The notes beneath the pieces are model-generated. The model worked only from the letters and a program-made list of their open reading frames with translations, did no database searches and had not been told where the DNA came from. Below are positions 1 to 7,287 of a stretch of 64,000 nt of DNA, one piece after another. A program made the translations under genes and the position numbers. Source of the stretch: Bacteroidetes bacterium GWF2_35_48 (lineage in GTDB: Bacteria; Bacteroidota; Bacteroidia; Bacteroidales; GWF2-35-48); NCBI GenBank assembly GCA_001769125.1, contig MEOG01000069.1:62001-126000 (forward strand), in the 5' to 3' direction. Position 1 is the first letter of the stretch. Each line of letters starts with the position of its first letter.

Positions 1-815
1 AGGTCTCGCAACACCTTTGTCAGCAACGCAACATCATGACCGTCAACAGGACCGAAATAGCGAATTCCGAGAGACTGAAAAAGGTTGCTGTTACGAAGAA
101 TGATGGTTTTTAAACCTGTATTGATTTTCTGCGCTATTGCCTGCGCGTTAGGTCCCAGACGGTTAACTTTTCCAAGCAGACGCCATACATCGTCTTTAAC
201 TTTATTGTAGGTTTTTGAAGTGGAAATATCGAGTAAATATTCGCTTAACGCGCCTGTATTCGGGTCTATTGCCATGTTGTTATCATTAAGAATAACAAGA
301 ATATTTGCTTTAGAAGCGGCAACATTGTTTAATCCTTCAAAAGCCATACCCCCTGTCATAGAGCCATCTCCTATTACGGCAATAACATTTCTTTTTTCTT
401 TATTGAATTTAGAGGCAATGGCAATTCCAAGCGCAGCAGAAACAGAAGTAGAGGAATGTCCCACTCCGAAAGAATCGTGTTCACTTTCTTTCATGTTTGG
501 AAACCCGCTTATGCCTCCACGTTTACGATTTGTATGAAATTCATCTTTTCTGCCTGTAAGAATTTTATGACCATAAGCCTGATGTCCCACATCCCAAACA
601 ATCTGATCCCAAGGAGTTGAAAACACGTAATGAAGCGCAACCGTAAGTTCAACCGTTCCGAGGCTTGCCCCAAGATGACCGGGGTTTGCAGAAACTTCAT
701 CAATAATAAAATGGCGTAACTCTTTACATAGGGCAACAAGCTGCTCTTCCGGAAGCTTTTTAAGATCTTTCGGCAAATGAATTTTTTCCAATAACGTTCC
801 TTGCCTGCCAGCCAT
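1..815 (-). CDS. dxs: 1-deoxy-D-xylulose-5-phosphate synthase, N-terminal part (cut by window edge)
   Basis: DXS condenses pyruvate with glyceraldehyde-3-phosphate using thiamine diphosphate; it is the first step of the MEP isoprenoid pathway in the cytoplasm. Only about 271 N-terminal residues are inside the window; the family is about 620-640 residues. The translation begins MAGRQGTLLEKIHLPKDLKK. It then carries the family blocks SANPGHLGASLG, VWDVGHQAYGHKILTGRKD, SFGVGHSSTSVSAALG and the thiamine-diphosphate/metal motif GDGSMTGGMAFEGLNN followed by NDNNMAIDPNTG. The start at 815 is the first ATG after a Bacteroidota promoter (833-864) and gives the usual N-terminus. No gene follows it inside the window. 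Confidence 0.95.
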   Translation of the reverse strand, partial: MAGRQGTLLEKIHLPKDLKKLPEEQLVALCKELRHFIIDEVSANPGHLGASLGTVELTVALHYVFSTPWDQIVWDVGHQAYGHKILTGRKDEFHTNRKRGGISGFPNMKESEHDSFGVGHSSTSVSAALGIAIASKFNKEKRNVIAVIGDGSMTGGMAFEGLNNVAASKANILVILNDNNMAIDPNTGALSEYLLDISTSKTYNKVKDDVWRLLGKVNRLGPNAQAIAQKINTGLKTIILRNSNLFQSLGIRYFGPVDGHDVALLTKVLRD

Positions 816-832
816 TTTATTCAAATAAATTA

Positions 833-864
833 CAAAAGTAATAAACTATTACTAAAAATAACAA
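833..864 (-). promoter_or_regulatory. Bacteroidota-type promoter of dxs
   Basis: On the minus strand a -7 element TACTTTTG (833-840) fits TAnnTTTG. A TTG -33 element lies at 862-864 with 21 bases between. The predicted start of transcription is about ten bases ahead of the dxs ATG, giving a very short leader. Confidence 0.5.
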
Positions 865-1143
865 AACGCGAATATGATAAAATACGTATTTTATAAAGAT
901 AATTTATTTTAAACAAAAGCTTCTATAAAACCAAAAGTCCCAATTCTTGTTCTATTTGCGGGCTTTGGAAAATATTCTTGTGAATATTGTGACTGTTTTA
1001 ACCGTTTTTTCTGCGGTAATAAACTACTCTCAGTGGGGGGATTTTGTTTTTTAACGACGAAGCTCGTAAGCTTTGCCGAGCGGGGGAATGTTTGGTGCGT
1101 GGTTTTGTAAGGTGCAAACCAAGCATAATTTACGATATATTGT
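865..1143. other. intergenic stretch without a supported gene
   Basis: The open frames here (for example a minus-strand frame at 909-1178) have no signal peptide, no family motif and low-complexity composition, so I do not call them. I see no tRNA, terminator or clear repeat between the dxs promoter and the promoter-like site at 1144. Confidence 0.5.
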
Positions 1144-1174
1144 TTGGTAAGAATGTGAAAAAATGCTATTTTTG
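1144..1174 (+). promoter_or_regulatory. Bacteroidota-type promoter upstream of a tiny transcript
   Basis: TTG at 1144-1146 and TATTTTTG at 1167-1174 fit the -33/-7 consensus with 20 bases between. A strong terminator follows at 1264-1309, so the predicted transcript would be only about 120-130 bases. Confidence 0.4.
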
Positions 1175-1185
1175 TCATACAAATA

Positions 1186-1257
1186 ATGGTTGCTATTATA
1201 AAAAAATTATATCTGAAGTCAATGCCTTGTAAAATAAATAAAACATTTTTTCTCTGA
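1186..1257 (+). CDS. possible 23-residue leader-like peptide, or a small RNA
   Basis: Between the promoter-like site at 1144-1174 and the terminator at 1264-1309 there is one short frame starting at ATG 1186. It encodes 23 residues, basic and hydrophobic (begins MVAIIKKLYLKS, ends with KTFFL). I do not recognise it. The main evidence is the packing of promoter, frame and terminator into about 165 bases; nothing shows that the frame is translated. The same DNA could equally encode a small noncoding RNA of about 125 bases. Confidence 0.2.
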   Translation: MVAIIKKLYLKSMPCKINKTFFL

Positions 1258-1263
1258 AAAACT

Positions 1264-1309
1264 AAAACGCCAATCCGACCTTTGGCGGACTGGCGTTTTG
1301 TTTTTATTT
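1264..1309. terminator. bidirectional intrinsic terminator
   Basis: The arms AAAACGCCA-TCCG and CGGACTGGCGTTTT form a long stem at 1264-1299 with one mismatch and a short loop. A T-rich tract follows on the plus strand (1300-1309), and a T-rich tract also follows on the minus strand. Confidence 0.65.
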
Positions 1310-1318
1310 GTGCTTATC

Positions 1319-1339
1319 GCACGGATTGCAAATCCGCGC
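1319..1339. repeat. short REP-like palindrome
   Basis: CGGATT-GCA-AATCCG forms a perfect 6-base stem in a G+C-richer island inside an A+T-rich gap. Such palindromes are often scattered in Bacteroidota intergenic DNA. The rest of the gap up to 1495 has no supported gene. Confidence 0.3.
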
Positions 1340-1495
1340 TAACGAGGACAAATTTTATCAAAATGGGAATTGTTAGATAATAACAAATACCTTCGTATCG
1401 GCATCAATACATTCAGAATTTCATATATCTCAGGAAGATTATTGGGTTTACAATATGGAGATATGAATATTTTTTATGTTCCTGAATAGTGTTTG

Positions 1496-1912
1496 TTATC
1501 TAATTCCATTCAATTCATTTACCCAGTCTGTTCTTCGTGCTTTCCATTTTTCATCAACAGCCGTCCATTTAATATTTGACTCAAGTTCTGCAAGAAGTTT
1601 TGCCACTTGTCCGTTAGAGCTTGCTGTTTTGCATTCGTTTACCCATGCATTACGGCGGGCAGCCCAATTTTTCTCAACGGCTTCCCATTTCACATTTGAC
1701 TCAAACTGTAAAAGTAATTGTGCGCTTTCCTGTGGAGTATTTTCAGCTTTACAATTTGTAACCCATTGATCCCTCACACCGCTCCATTTTGTATCTACTG
1801 CTTCCCATTTTGTGTGGCTTTCCAGTTCAAGAATATATGAAGAAACATTTTGCGCCTGAAGTGTTAAAACACCTATTAAAAAGAAAATAAGAATAAATAA
1901 ATTTGTTTTCAT
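1496..1912 (-). CDS. small secreted protein with three internal KW-x-AV repeats
   Basis: 138 residues, not a family I recognise. Residues 1-21 are a Sec signal peptide (MKTNLFILIFFLIGVLTLQA-Q). The mature part is three repeats of about 35 residues, each with the pattern L-x-E-x-ES-x2-KW-x-AV-x3-W-x3-R-x2-WV, starting near residues 28, 67 and 105. Repeats 1 and 2 end in WV-x2-C; repeat 3 lacks the cysteine. The aromatic and charged periodicity suggests a helical repeat protein of the periplasm or cell surface. It stands alone between the 1264-1309 terminator and the peptidase terminator at 1967-1999. Confidence that it is a real gene is good because of the signal peptide and regular repeats; its function is unknown. 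Confidence 0.75.
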   Translation of the reverse strand: MKTNLFILIFFLIGVLTLQAQNVSSYILELESHTKWEAVDTKWSGVRDQWVTNCKAENTPQESAQLLLQFESNVKWEAVEKNWAARRNAWVNECKTASSNGQVAKLLAELESNIKWTAVDEKWKARRTDWVNELNGIR

Positions 1913-1966
1913 AGAATTATGATTTTAAAGTTTCATAAAGTAAAGATATTAAAAATTCCTTAAAAC

Positions 1967-1999
1967 AAAAAAGGTGCGAAAAATCCTCGCACCTTTTTT
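1967..1999 (-). terminator. intrinsic terminator after the S9 peptidase gene
   Basis: The arms AAAAAAGGTGCGA and TCGCACCTTTTTT flank a short loop. On the minus strand the stem is followed by a T-rich tract, just downstream of the stop at 2006. Confidence 0.8.
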
Positions 2000-2005
2000 G
2001 ATGAC

Positions 2006-3919
2006 TTATTTTATCTGTTTTTTAAGGTGCTTGTCTACAAATTTTATCATAGATCTATAGAAATCAAAACGGTTTTCTTCATTATGGAAACCATGTCCTT
2101 CATTGTCTTTTACCATATACTCAACATCAATTCCTCTTTTCTTCAGGGCTTCTACCATCTGATCGGATTCTGCTTTATTTACACGCGGGTCATTCGCTCC
2201 CTGAGCAACAAAGAGAGGTACCTTAATTTTATCTGCATGAAAAACAGGTGAAGCTTCACGCATCAACAAACTGTCTTTTTTCGGATCGCCTACCATTTCA
2301 TACATCATGTCAAGCAGTGGTTTCCAGTAAGGAGGAATGGTTTTCATAAAAGTAAATAAATTTGAAACGCCCACGTAGTCCACACCACAGGCATACAAAT
2401 CTGGGGTAAACGTTAATCCTGCCAATGTTGCGTAACCTCCATAACTTGCGCCATAAATACACACTTTTTTAGAATCGGCAATTCCTTCCTTAATGAGCCA
2501 TTCAACACCATCTGAAATATCGTTCTGCATATTTTTTCCCCATTGTTTGAAAGAAGCTTCCCAGAATTTTCGGCCATAACCTGTAGATCCCCTGAAATTA
2601 ATCTGCAGTACAGCATAGCCTCTGCTTGCTAAAAATTGCACTTCCGGGTTGTAACCCCATGAGTCGCGGTGCCATGGACCTCCATGAACATTGATAATAA
2701 CAGGAAGATTTTTTGCTTCCACGCCTTTTGGTAGCGTCAAATATCCGGGGATTTTTAATCCATCACGAGACTGGTATTCAACAGGCTTCATTTCTGCCAT
2801 TTTTTCTTCTTTCAACCAGGGCGTAACTTCTGCAAGTTTTTCTACTTTATCTGTTGCTACATCATATAAATAATAAACTCCCTGCATTTTATCGCTGAAT
2901 GTTGCAACAATATACTTATCCTCTTCTTTGGTCATATCTACAATGCCCACATCATATCCCGGAAATTTATCTTTGATTTTATTATAAAGTGTTTCAAACT
3001 CCTTGTCAAAAAAATGACGCTCTCTTTTCCATGAAGTATATACTGCAGAAATAATACATTTGCGCTTTTTAGAATACGCTACATTGCTCAGGTCATAATC
3101 CGGATTTTCATACAAAACTTTTACTTCTTTTCCTGTTTCAGGGTTGAATTCCACAGCCGCAGATTTATCGCGACCAAGATTTGAATTAGCAATAAGATTT
3201 TTGTTATCAAATGTGAAGAATTCAGGACTTACCTGCTCTTTGAATGATGTTACCAAAACAGGCTTAAATTCATCTTTTTCGGTTTTTCTGTATAACATAA
3301 TCTGGTTGACTCCATCAGTAGCAATTGCAATGCGAAGTTTCCCATTATGATCGGTAAGCCAACCCTGAATATTACCCGGATTTTTAGCAATCATTACCGT
3401 GTCGCCGGTAACAATATTAAGCCTGTACGCATCAAAAGCCTGTGGATTTCTTTTATTAAGTCCAATAATTACTTCATCGGGAATTTCTTCCAAAGGATCA
3501 AGAATCTGCGTGCGTACTGAAGGAAAATCAGTTAATGCTTTCAGATTTTTGCCATCTGTATCTACGCCGAACAATTTGAAATTTTCATCACCTCCTGCAT
3601 CTTTTAAAAATAAAATACGATTATTGTTCGCCCAAAAATAACCTGAAATATCACGTTCTTTTTCTGATGTGATTCTAACAGCTTCGGTTTTTCCGGTTTC
3701 ACGAACAAAAATGTTCATTCTCTTTTCATACTCGGCAAGGTATGAAATGTATTTTCCATCCGGAGATATCTGAAATCCTGATTTTTCAGGGTTTTTGAAA
3801 AAATCTTCCAGGGGAATTTCATTTTTATTTCCCTCATCTGTCTTCTTCTCTCCCTGACAGGATGCAAAAATAATAGAAGCAAGAGCAAGAAGCATTAAAA
3901 TCGAATTTTTTGGTTTCAT
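2006..3919 (-). CDS. S9-family prolyl oligopeptidase-like serine peptidase, lipoprotein
   Basis: 637 residues from the chosen start. It is a predicted exported peptidase of family S9 (dipeptidyl/acylaminoacyl peptidase type), cleaving short peptides. The N-terminus is a lipoprotein signal peptide ending in FASC, so Cys21 would be lipidated. Residues about 40-370 form a beta-propeller (repeated blocks such as ISPDGKYISYLAEYE). The C-terminal alpha/beta hydrolase carries the nucleophile motif GASYGGYA (Ser about 492), the acid in GANDPRVN and the histidine in NEGHGFH. An upstream ATG at 3946 would add nine residues ahead of the signal peptide, so 3919 is preferred. It is a single gene with its own terminator at 1967-1999. 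Confidence 0.92.
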   Translation of the reverse strand: MKPKNSILMLLALASIIFASCQGEKKTDEGNKNEIPLEDFFKNPEKSGFQISPDGKYISYLAEYEKRMNIFVRETGKTEAVRITSEKERDISGYFWANNNRILFLKDAGGDENFKLFGVDTDGKNLKALTDFPSVRTQILDPLEEIPDEVIIGLNKRNPQAFDAYRLNIVTGDTVMIAKNPGNIQGWLTDHNGKLRIAIATDGVNQIMLYRKTEKDEFKPVLVTSFKEQVSPEFFTFDNKNLIANSNLGRDKSAAVEFNPETGKEVKVLYENPDYDLSNVAYSKKRKCIISAVYTSWKRERHFFDKEFETLYNKIKDKFPGYDVGIVDMTKEEDKYIVATFSDKMQGVYYLYDVATDKVEKLAEVTPWLKEEKMAEMKPVEYQSRDGLKIPGYLTLPKGVEAKNLPVIINVHGGPWHRDSWGYNPEVQFLASRGYAVLQINFRGSTGYGRKFWEASFKQWGKNMQNDISDGVEWLIKEGIADSKKVCIYGASYGGYATLAGLTFTPDLYACGVDYVGVSNLFTFMKTIPPYWKPLLDMMYEMVGDPKKDSLLMREASPVFHADKIKVPLFVAQGANDPRVNKAESDQMVEALKKRGIDVEYMVKDNEGHGFHNEENRFDFYRSMIKFVDKHLKKQIK

Positions 3920-4102
3920 ATTCCTAAATTTTAAAATTTTATGCAAATATGATATTTTATACGATGTATGAAATAGTAATCGGTAACTTATTATAAAAAG
4001 CAGACGAAATTGATGAAAAAAGGCATGTATTCATTGATTTATGTTATATTATAAATTTTGAGTTTATTGTAAGAAAAAAAATCCCTTGCGAAAAAGGCAA
4101 AA

Positions 4103-6499
4103 ATGATTAATTTTGAAAAAAAAAGAGATAAAATGACGCAAAATATTGACAATATATTATTTTGGAAAAACTCATTAGGTTTATTGCCGCTTAAACAATT
4201 TTCAGGCAATAGGCATCAAGATAAGTACATCCTACTTAATGGTATTAAAGGAAACTTATGTTTAGATATTGCTCCAAGTAATGATACAAAAGACTTTTAT
4301 TTTTCTTCTGCTTGGTCAAGCAATATTAAAAATTTTGTTGTTGCAGAGAAAGAAAATGTTGTAGTTTACAATTGGAAAAGTAAGGGTGTAAAAAAATACT
4401 CTTCAAATCAAGTTATTAATAATCTTGTAAAATTTCATAACTATATAATTGATACATCACACAGAAGTGAAGATGATATAATCCCATTTGTAATAGGATT
4501 ATTCAGGAGGCTAAGAAATTTATACAACGATAAATCAAATCCTCTTGATTCAATAAATCAGTTGTTTTTGTTGTTATCCTCGTTGGAAGAATCGCATTTA
4601 GAAAATTCAGTATGGGGCATAGATGATGATGTTAAACCACACCCAGAACTGATAAAATATATTGAGAAGTTTAAAAAAGGAGTTTCTGGAAATACTCCAG
4701 ATATAGATTTAGTTTTTCGCCATTCATTAGGTTCTGTATTTCAAGAGGCTCAAAAAGAGGTTTTATTCTTTGATAAGCAAATGTCATTATTCTCATCAGG
4801 TACACTATCGGATATTTATCAAACTAGAAAGATTTTATATTCAAGTGTTCATCACACGCCTTCATATTTGGCTCGGTGCATAGTTGAAAACGTATTGAAC
4901 GAAATAGATTTAATTAATAAAAAGTCATTAAAGATTTTAGACCCATCTTGTGGATCTTCTGAATTTCTTGTAGAAGTATTAAAGCAACTTACATCAAAAA
5001 ACTACAACGGTAACGTAATTGTATGTGGATGGGATAACTCAGCAACTGCTATTAAAACGTCCAGATTTCTATTGTCGTATGAGAAAAGAATATGGAATAA
5101 TAAAATGGATTTTTCGTTAAAACTTGTTTCAGATTCATTAATTGAAAAATGGGATAATGATTTCGATATAATTTTAATGAATCCTCCATTTGTGTCTTGG
5201 GAGCAATTAAATAAAGAATCACGAGATAATGTGAGTGTTTCATTAGACAGAGTATTTGATGGTAAACCAAATCAGGCAAGTGCTTTCTTTTATAAGGCAA
5301 TCCATTCATTGAACCCCGATGGAGTAATTGGTACTGTTATACCTTCTTCCATTTTGATGCTAGATGCCTATAAAAAATTGCGAAATGAGATTCAAGATAT
5401 TTCTTCAATAAAACTTGTTGGGAAACTTGGTAACTACGTTTTTGAAGATGCCTTAGTTGATGTAAGTATTTTCATTGCTAGTAAATCAAAAACAAATAAT
5501 CCCCCTTTAGTTATTTGGACAAATAATGATAAAGGAATCGCTAGTGAGGCACTTAGTGATTATAGAAAAATGCGTTATTCAAATTCCCCGTCAGTGGAAA
5601 AAGATAATTACTCCATTTATTATCCAACATACAAATTAATTGATTCCTGGAAGCCAATATCTGCTAGTGAGAACATATTATTAAATAAATTAAATATTCT
5701 TATTAATACAGATAGATTGGTAAGGGTCGAGGATATTTTCAATGTTCAGCAAGGTATTAGAACTGGAAATAATCAAGTTTTTAAATTATCATTTTCGGAA
5801 TTTGAAAAACTACCAAAAGAAGAAAAGAAATATTTCAAACCTGTAATAGATAATGAAAGTGTTAAAAACGGTATAATTTTAAAACAAAACTACGTTTGGT
5901 ACCCTTACAATGAAGATGGTTTGACTATTAAAACCGAAGAAGAACTTGAAAAAAAGGTTTCTGTTTTTTATAATACTGTTTTGAAGAAATTTAAAACTGA
6001 TTTATTAAAAAGACCAAGTATCGCAGAATGGTGGAGTTTAACACGTCCTCGTAATTGGCAGTTTAAACAAAAGAGCATTATTTGTTCTACGGAATTTGGA
6101 AAATCTGATTCGTTTGCCTTTGATTCAAAAAGTGAGTTTGTTATTGAGAGAGGAAATGGATGGCTTCCAAAAGGGAATAAAGATTTTAAAGATTTTAATG
6201 ACAATTATTTTTATTTAGCAATTTTTACAAGTTCATTTTTTGATAAGATGCTTTCAATTTATTCGAAGCAATTAGCTGGTGGTAATTGGTTTGATTTGGG
6301 AAAAAAATTCACCAAAGAAATTCCAATACCAAAAATTTCCGACATTATTATTGAAAATGAAGAACCTTTTATCTTAACTAGAGAATCAACTATTTATAAA
6401 AAAATGGTTCAATTTGGAAAGGATATTTCTATTGGTGAATTTTACAATAGTAACGATAGAGATAATTTAATTAAAGAATTTCTTTATCCAATTCTTTAA
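4103..6499 (+). CDS. N6-adenine DNA methyltransferase with C-terminal target-recognition region (type IIG / Eco57I-like)
   Basis: 798 residues. It transfers methyl groups from S-adenosylmethionine to adenine in DNA. Motif I is DPSCGSSEFL (from residue 280) and the catalytic motif IV is NPPF (residues 360-363), the gamma-class order. The C-terminal third has GIRTGNNQVFKL and the late block GGNWFDLGKKF, as in target-recognition parts of Eco57I/TaqI-type enzymes. Residues 1-230 are an extra N-terminal region in which I see no convincing PD-(D/E)xK nuclease motif. An alternative start is the ATG at 4133. It is followed 8 bases later by a second gene (6508-7206), so the two are probably one transcript. 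The region is visibly more A+T-rich than its neighbours, consistent with transfer. It could be a solitary methylase, one half of a restriction system, or part of a defence module. Confidence 0.85.
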   Translation: MINFEKKRDKMTQNIDNILFWKNSLGLLPLKQFSGNRHQDKYILLNGIKGNLCLDIAPSNDTKDFYFSSAWSSNIKNFVVAEKENVVVYNWKSKGVKKYSSNQVINNLVKFHNYIIDTSHRSEDDIIPFVIGLFRRLRNLYNDKSNPLDSINQLFLLLSSLEESHLENSVWGIDDDVKPHPELIKYIEKFKKGVSGNTPDIDLVFRHSLGSVFQEAQKEVLFFDKQMSLFSSGTLSDIYQTRKILYSSVHHTPSYLARCIVENVLNEIDLINKKSLKILDPSCGSSEFLVEVLKQLTSKNYNGNVIVCGWDNSATAIKTSRFLLSYEKRIWNNKMDFSLKLVSDSLIEKWDNDFDIILMNPPFVSWEQLNKESRDNVSVSLDRVFDGKPNQASAFFYKAIHSLNPDGVIGTVIPSSILMLDAYKKLRNEIQDISSIKLVGKLGNYVFEDALVDVSIFIASKSKTNNPPLVIWTNNDKGIASEALSDYRKMRYSNSPSVEKDNYSIYYPTYKLIDSWKPISASENILLNKLNILINTDRLVRVEDIFNVQQGIRTGNNQVFKLSFSEFEKLPKEEKKYFKPVIDNESVKNGIILKQNYVWYPYNEDGLTIKTEEELEKKVSVFYNTVLKKFKTDLLKRPSIAEWWSLTRPRNWQFKQKSIICSTEFGKSDSFAFDSKSEFVIERGNGWLPKGNKDFKDFNDNYFYLAIFTSSFFDKMLSIYSKQLAGGNWFDLGKKFTKEIPIPKISDIIIENEEPFILTRESTIYKKMVQFGKDISIGEFYNSNDRDNLIKEFLYPIL

Positions 6500-6507
6500 T
6501 TTTTCTT

Positions 6508-7206
6508 ATGAATAAAACAGTTGAAGATATTAAAAATGCGTGTTCTGATTTATTTGATAGAAAATTAGTTTTTTCTTCATTAAACAAAGAAATTAATCGT
6601 GTATTCGTTATTTCAGGAGACGATTTAAGTCCTGCATTAAATAATCACAATGGAGCATTTGAACCTATAAATACTCTAAAATGGTTCAATAATTTTTGGA
6701 TTTATATTGAAATAAAATTTAAACCTATAGCAATTGAGTCAAAATTTCAAAAAGGATTTGATAAAAAAGAATATTTTAAACAATTGAGTGATATTTTTTT
6801 AAAGATTAATAATGAATACTTTAATGTCATAATCTCAATTTCAATATTTCAAGGCGGATATCAAGAAAAAGAAAAAAAGCAATTATTCAGAGCTGAATGG
6901 GATAATTTTGATGATAATAAAATCCATCCTCAACCACATTGGCACATTTACCCCGAAGAAAACTTAATCTCTGCTGAAGATGATATTATTGATTTTGACA
7001 TAAACGAAAATGATGATTTTTTAGATGATGCAAGTTTACAAAAGATAGATTTGAAAAGAATGCACTTTGCGATGAATGGACAATGGTCACAAAATGGGAC
7101 TCAGATACATAGAATTAACGATTCGAAGGTTCTTGTGAATTGGCTTGCTGGGGCATTAGGACATATTAAAGAGCAACTAAGAGAAACAAAAACAACGAAA
7201 CGCTAA
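6508..7206 (+). CDS. unknown protein paired with the DNA methyltransferase
   Basis: 232 residues, not recognised. It starts 8 bases after the methyltransferase stop, so it is very likely translationally linked. No signal peptide or membrane segment is visible. Features seen: a histidine-rich block HPQPHWHIY near residue 150, a following acidic stretch (DDIIDFDINENDDFLDD), and a C-terminal basic tail. IEIKF and AIESKF blocks near residues 70-80 contain E-x-K triplets that could form a nuclease-like site, but this is weak. Likely roles are a restriction or effector partner, or an accessory factor. Like its partner it is strongly A+T-rich. It converges on rnr with about 80 bases between. Confidence 0.7.
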   Translation: MNKTVEDIKNACSDLFDRKLVFSSLNKEINRVFVISGDDLSPALNNHNGAFEPINTLKWFNNFWIYIEIKFKPIAIESKFQKGFDKKEYFKQLSDIFLKINNEYFNVIISISIFQGGYQEKEKKQLFRAEWDNFDDNKIHPQPHWHIYPEENLISAEDDIIDFDINENDDFLDDASLQKIDLKRMHFAMNGQWSQNGTQIHRINDSKVLVNWLAGALGHIKEQLRETKTTKR

Positions 7207-7287
7207 CAATATGTATGTATTTTATAAAACAATCCACTTACAATCAGATTATAATCAAATGATTTCCAAATTGATTTATCTCTTCCC

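Noticed and set aside
909-1178. 89-residue minus-strand open frame
   Set aside because: No signal peptide, no motif, and it overlaps a promoter-like site; composition looks like translated intergenic DNA.
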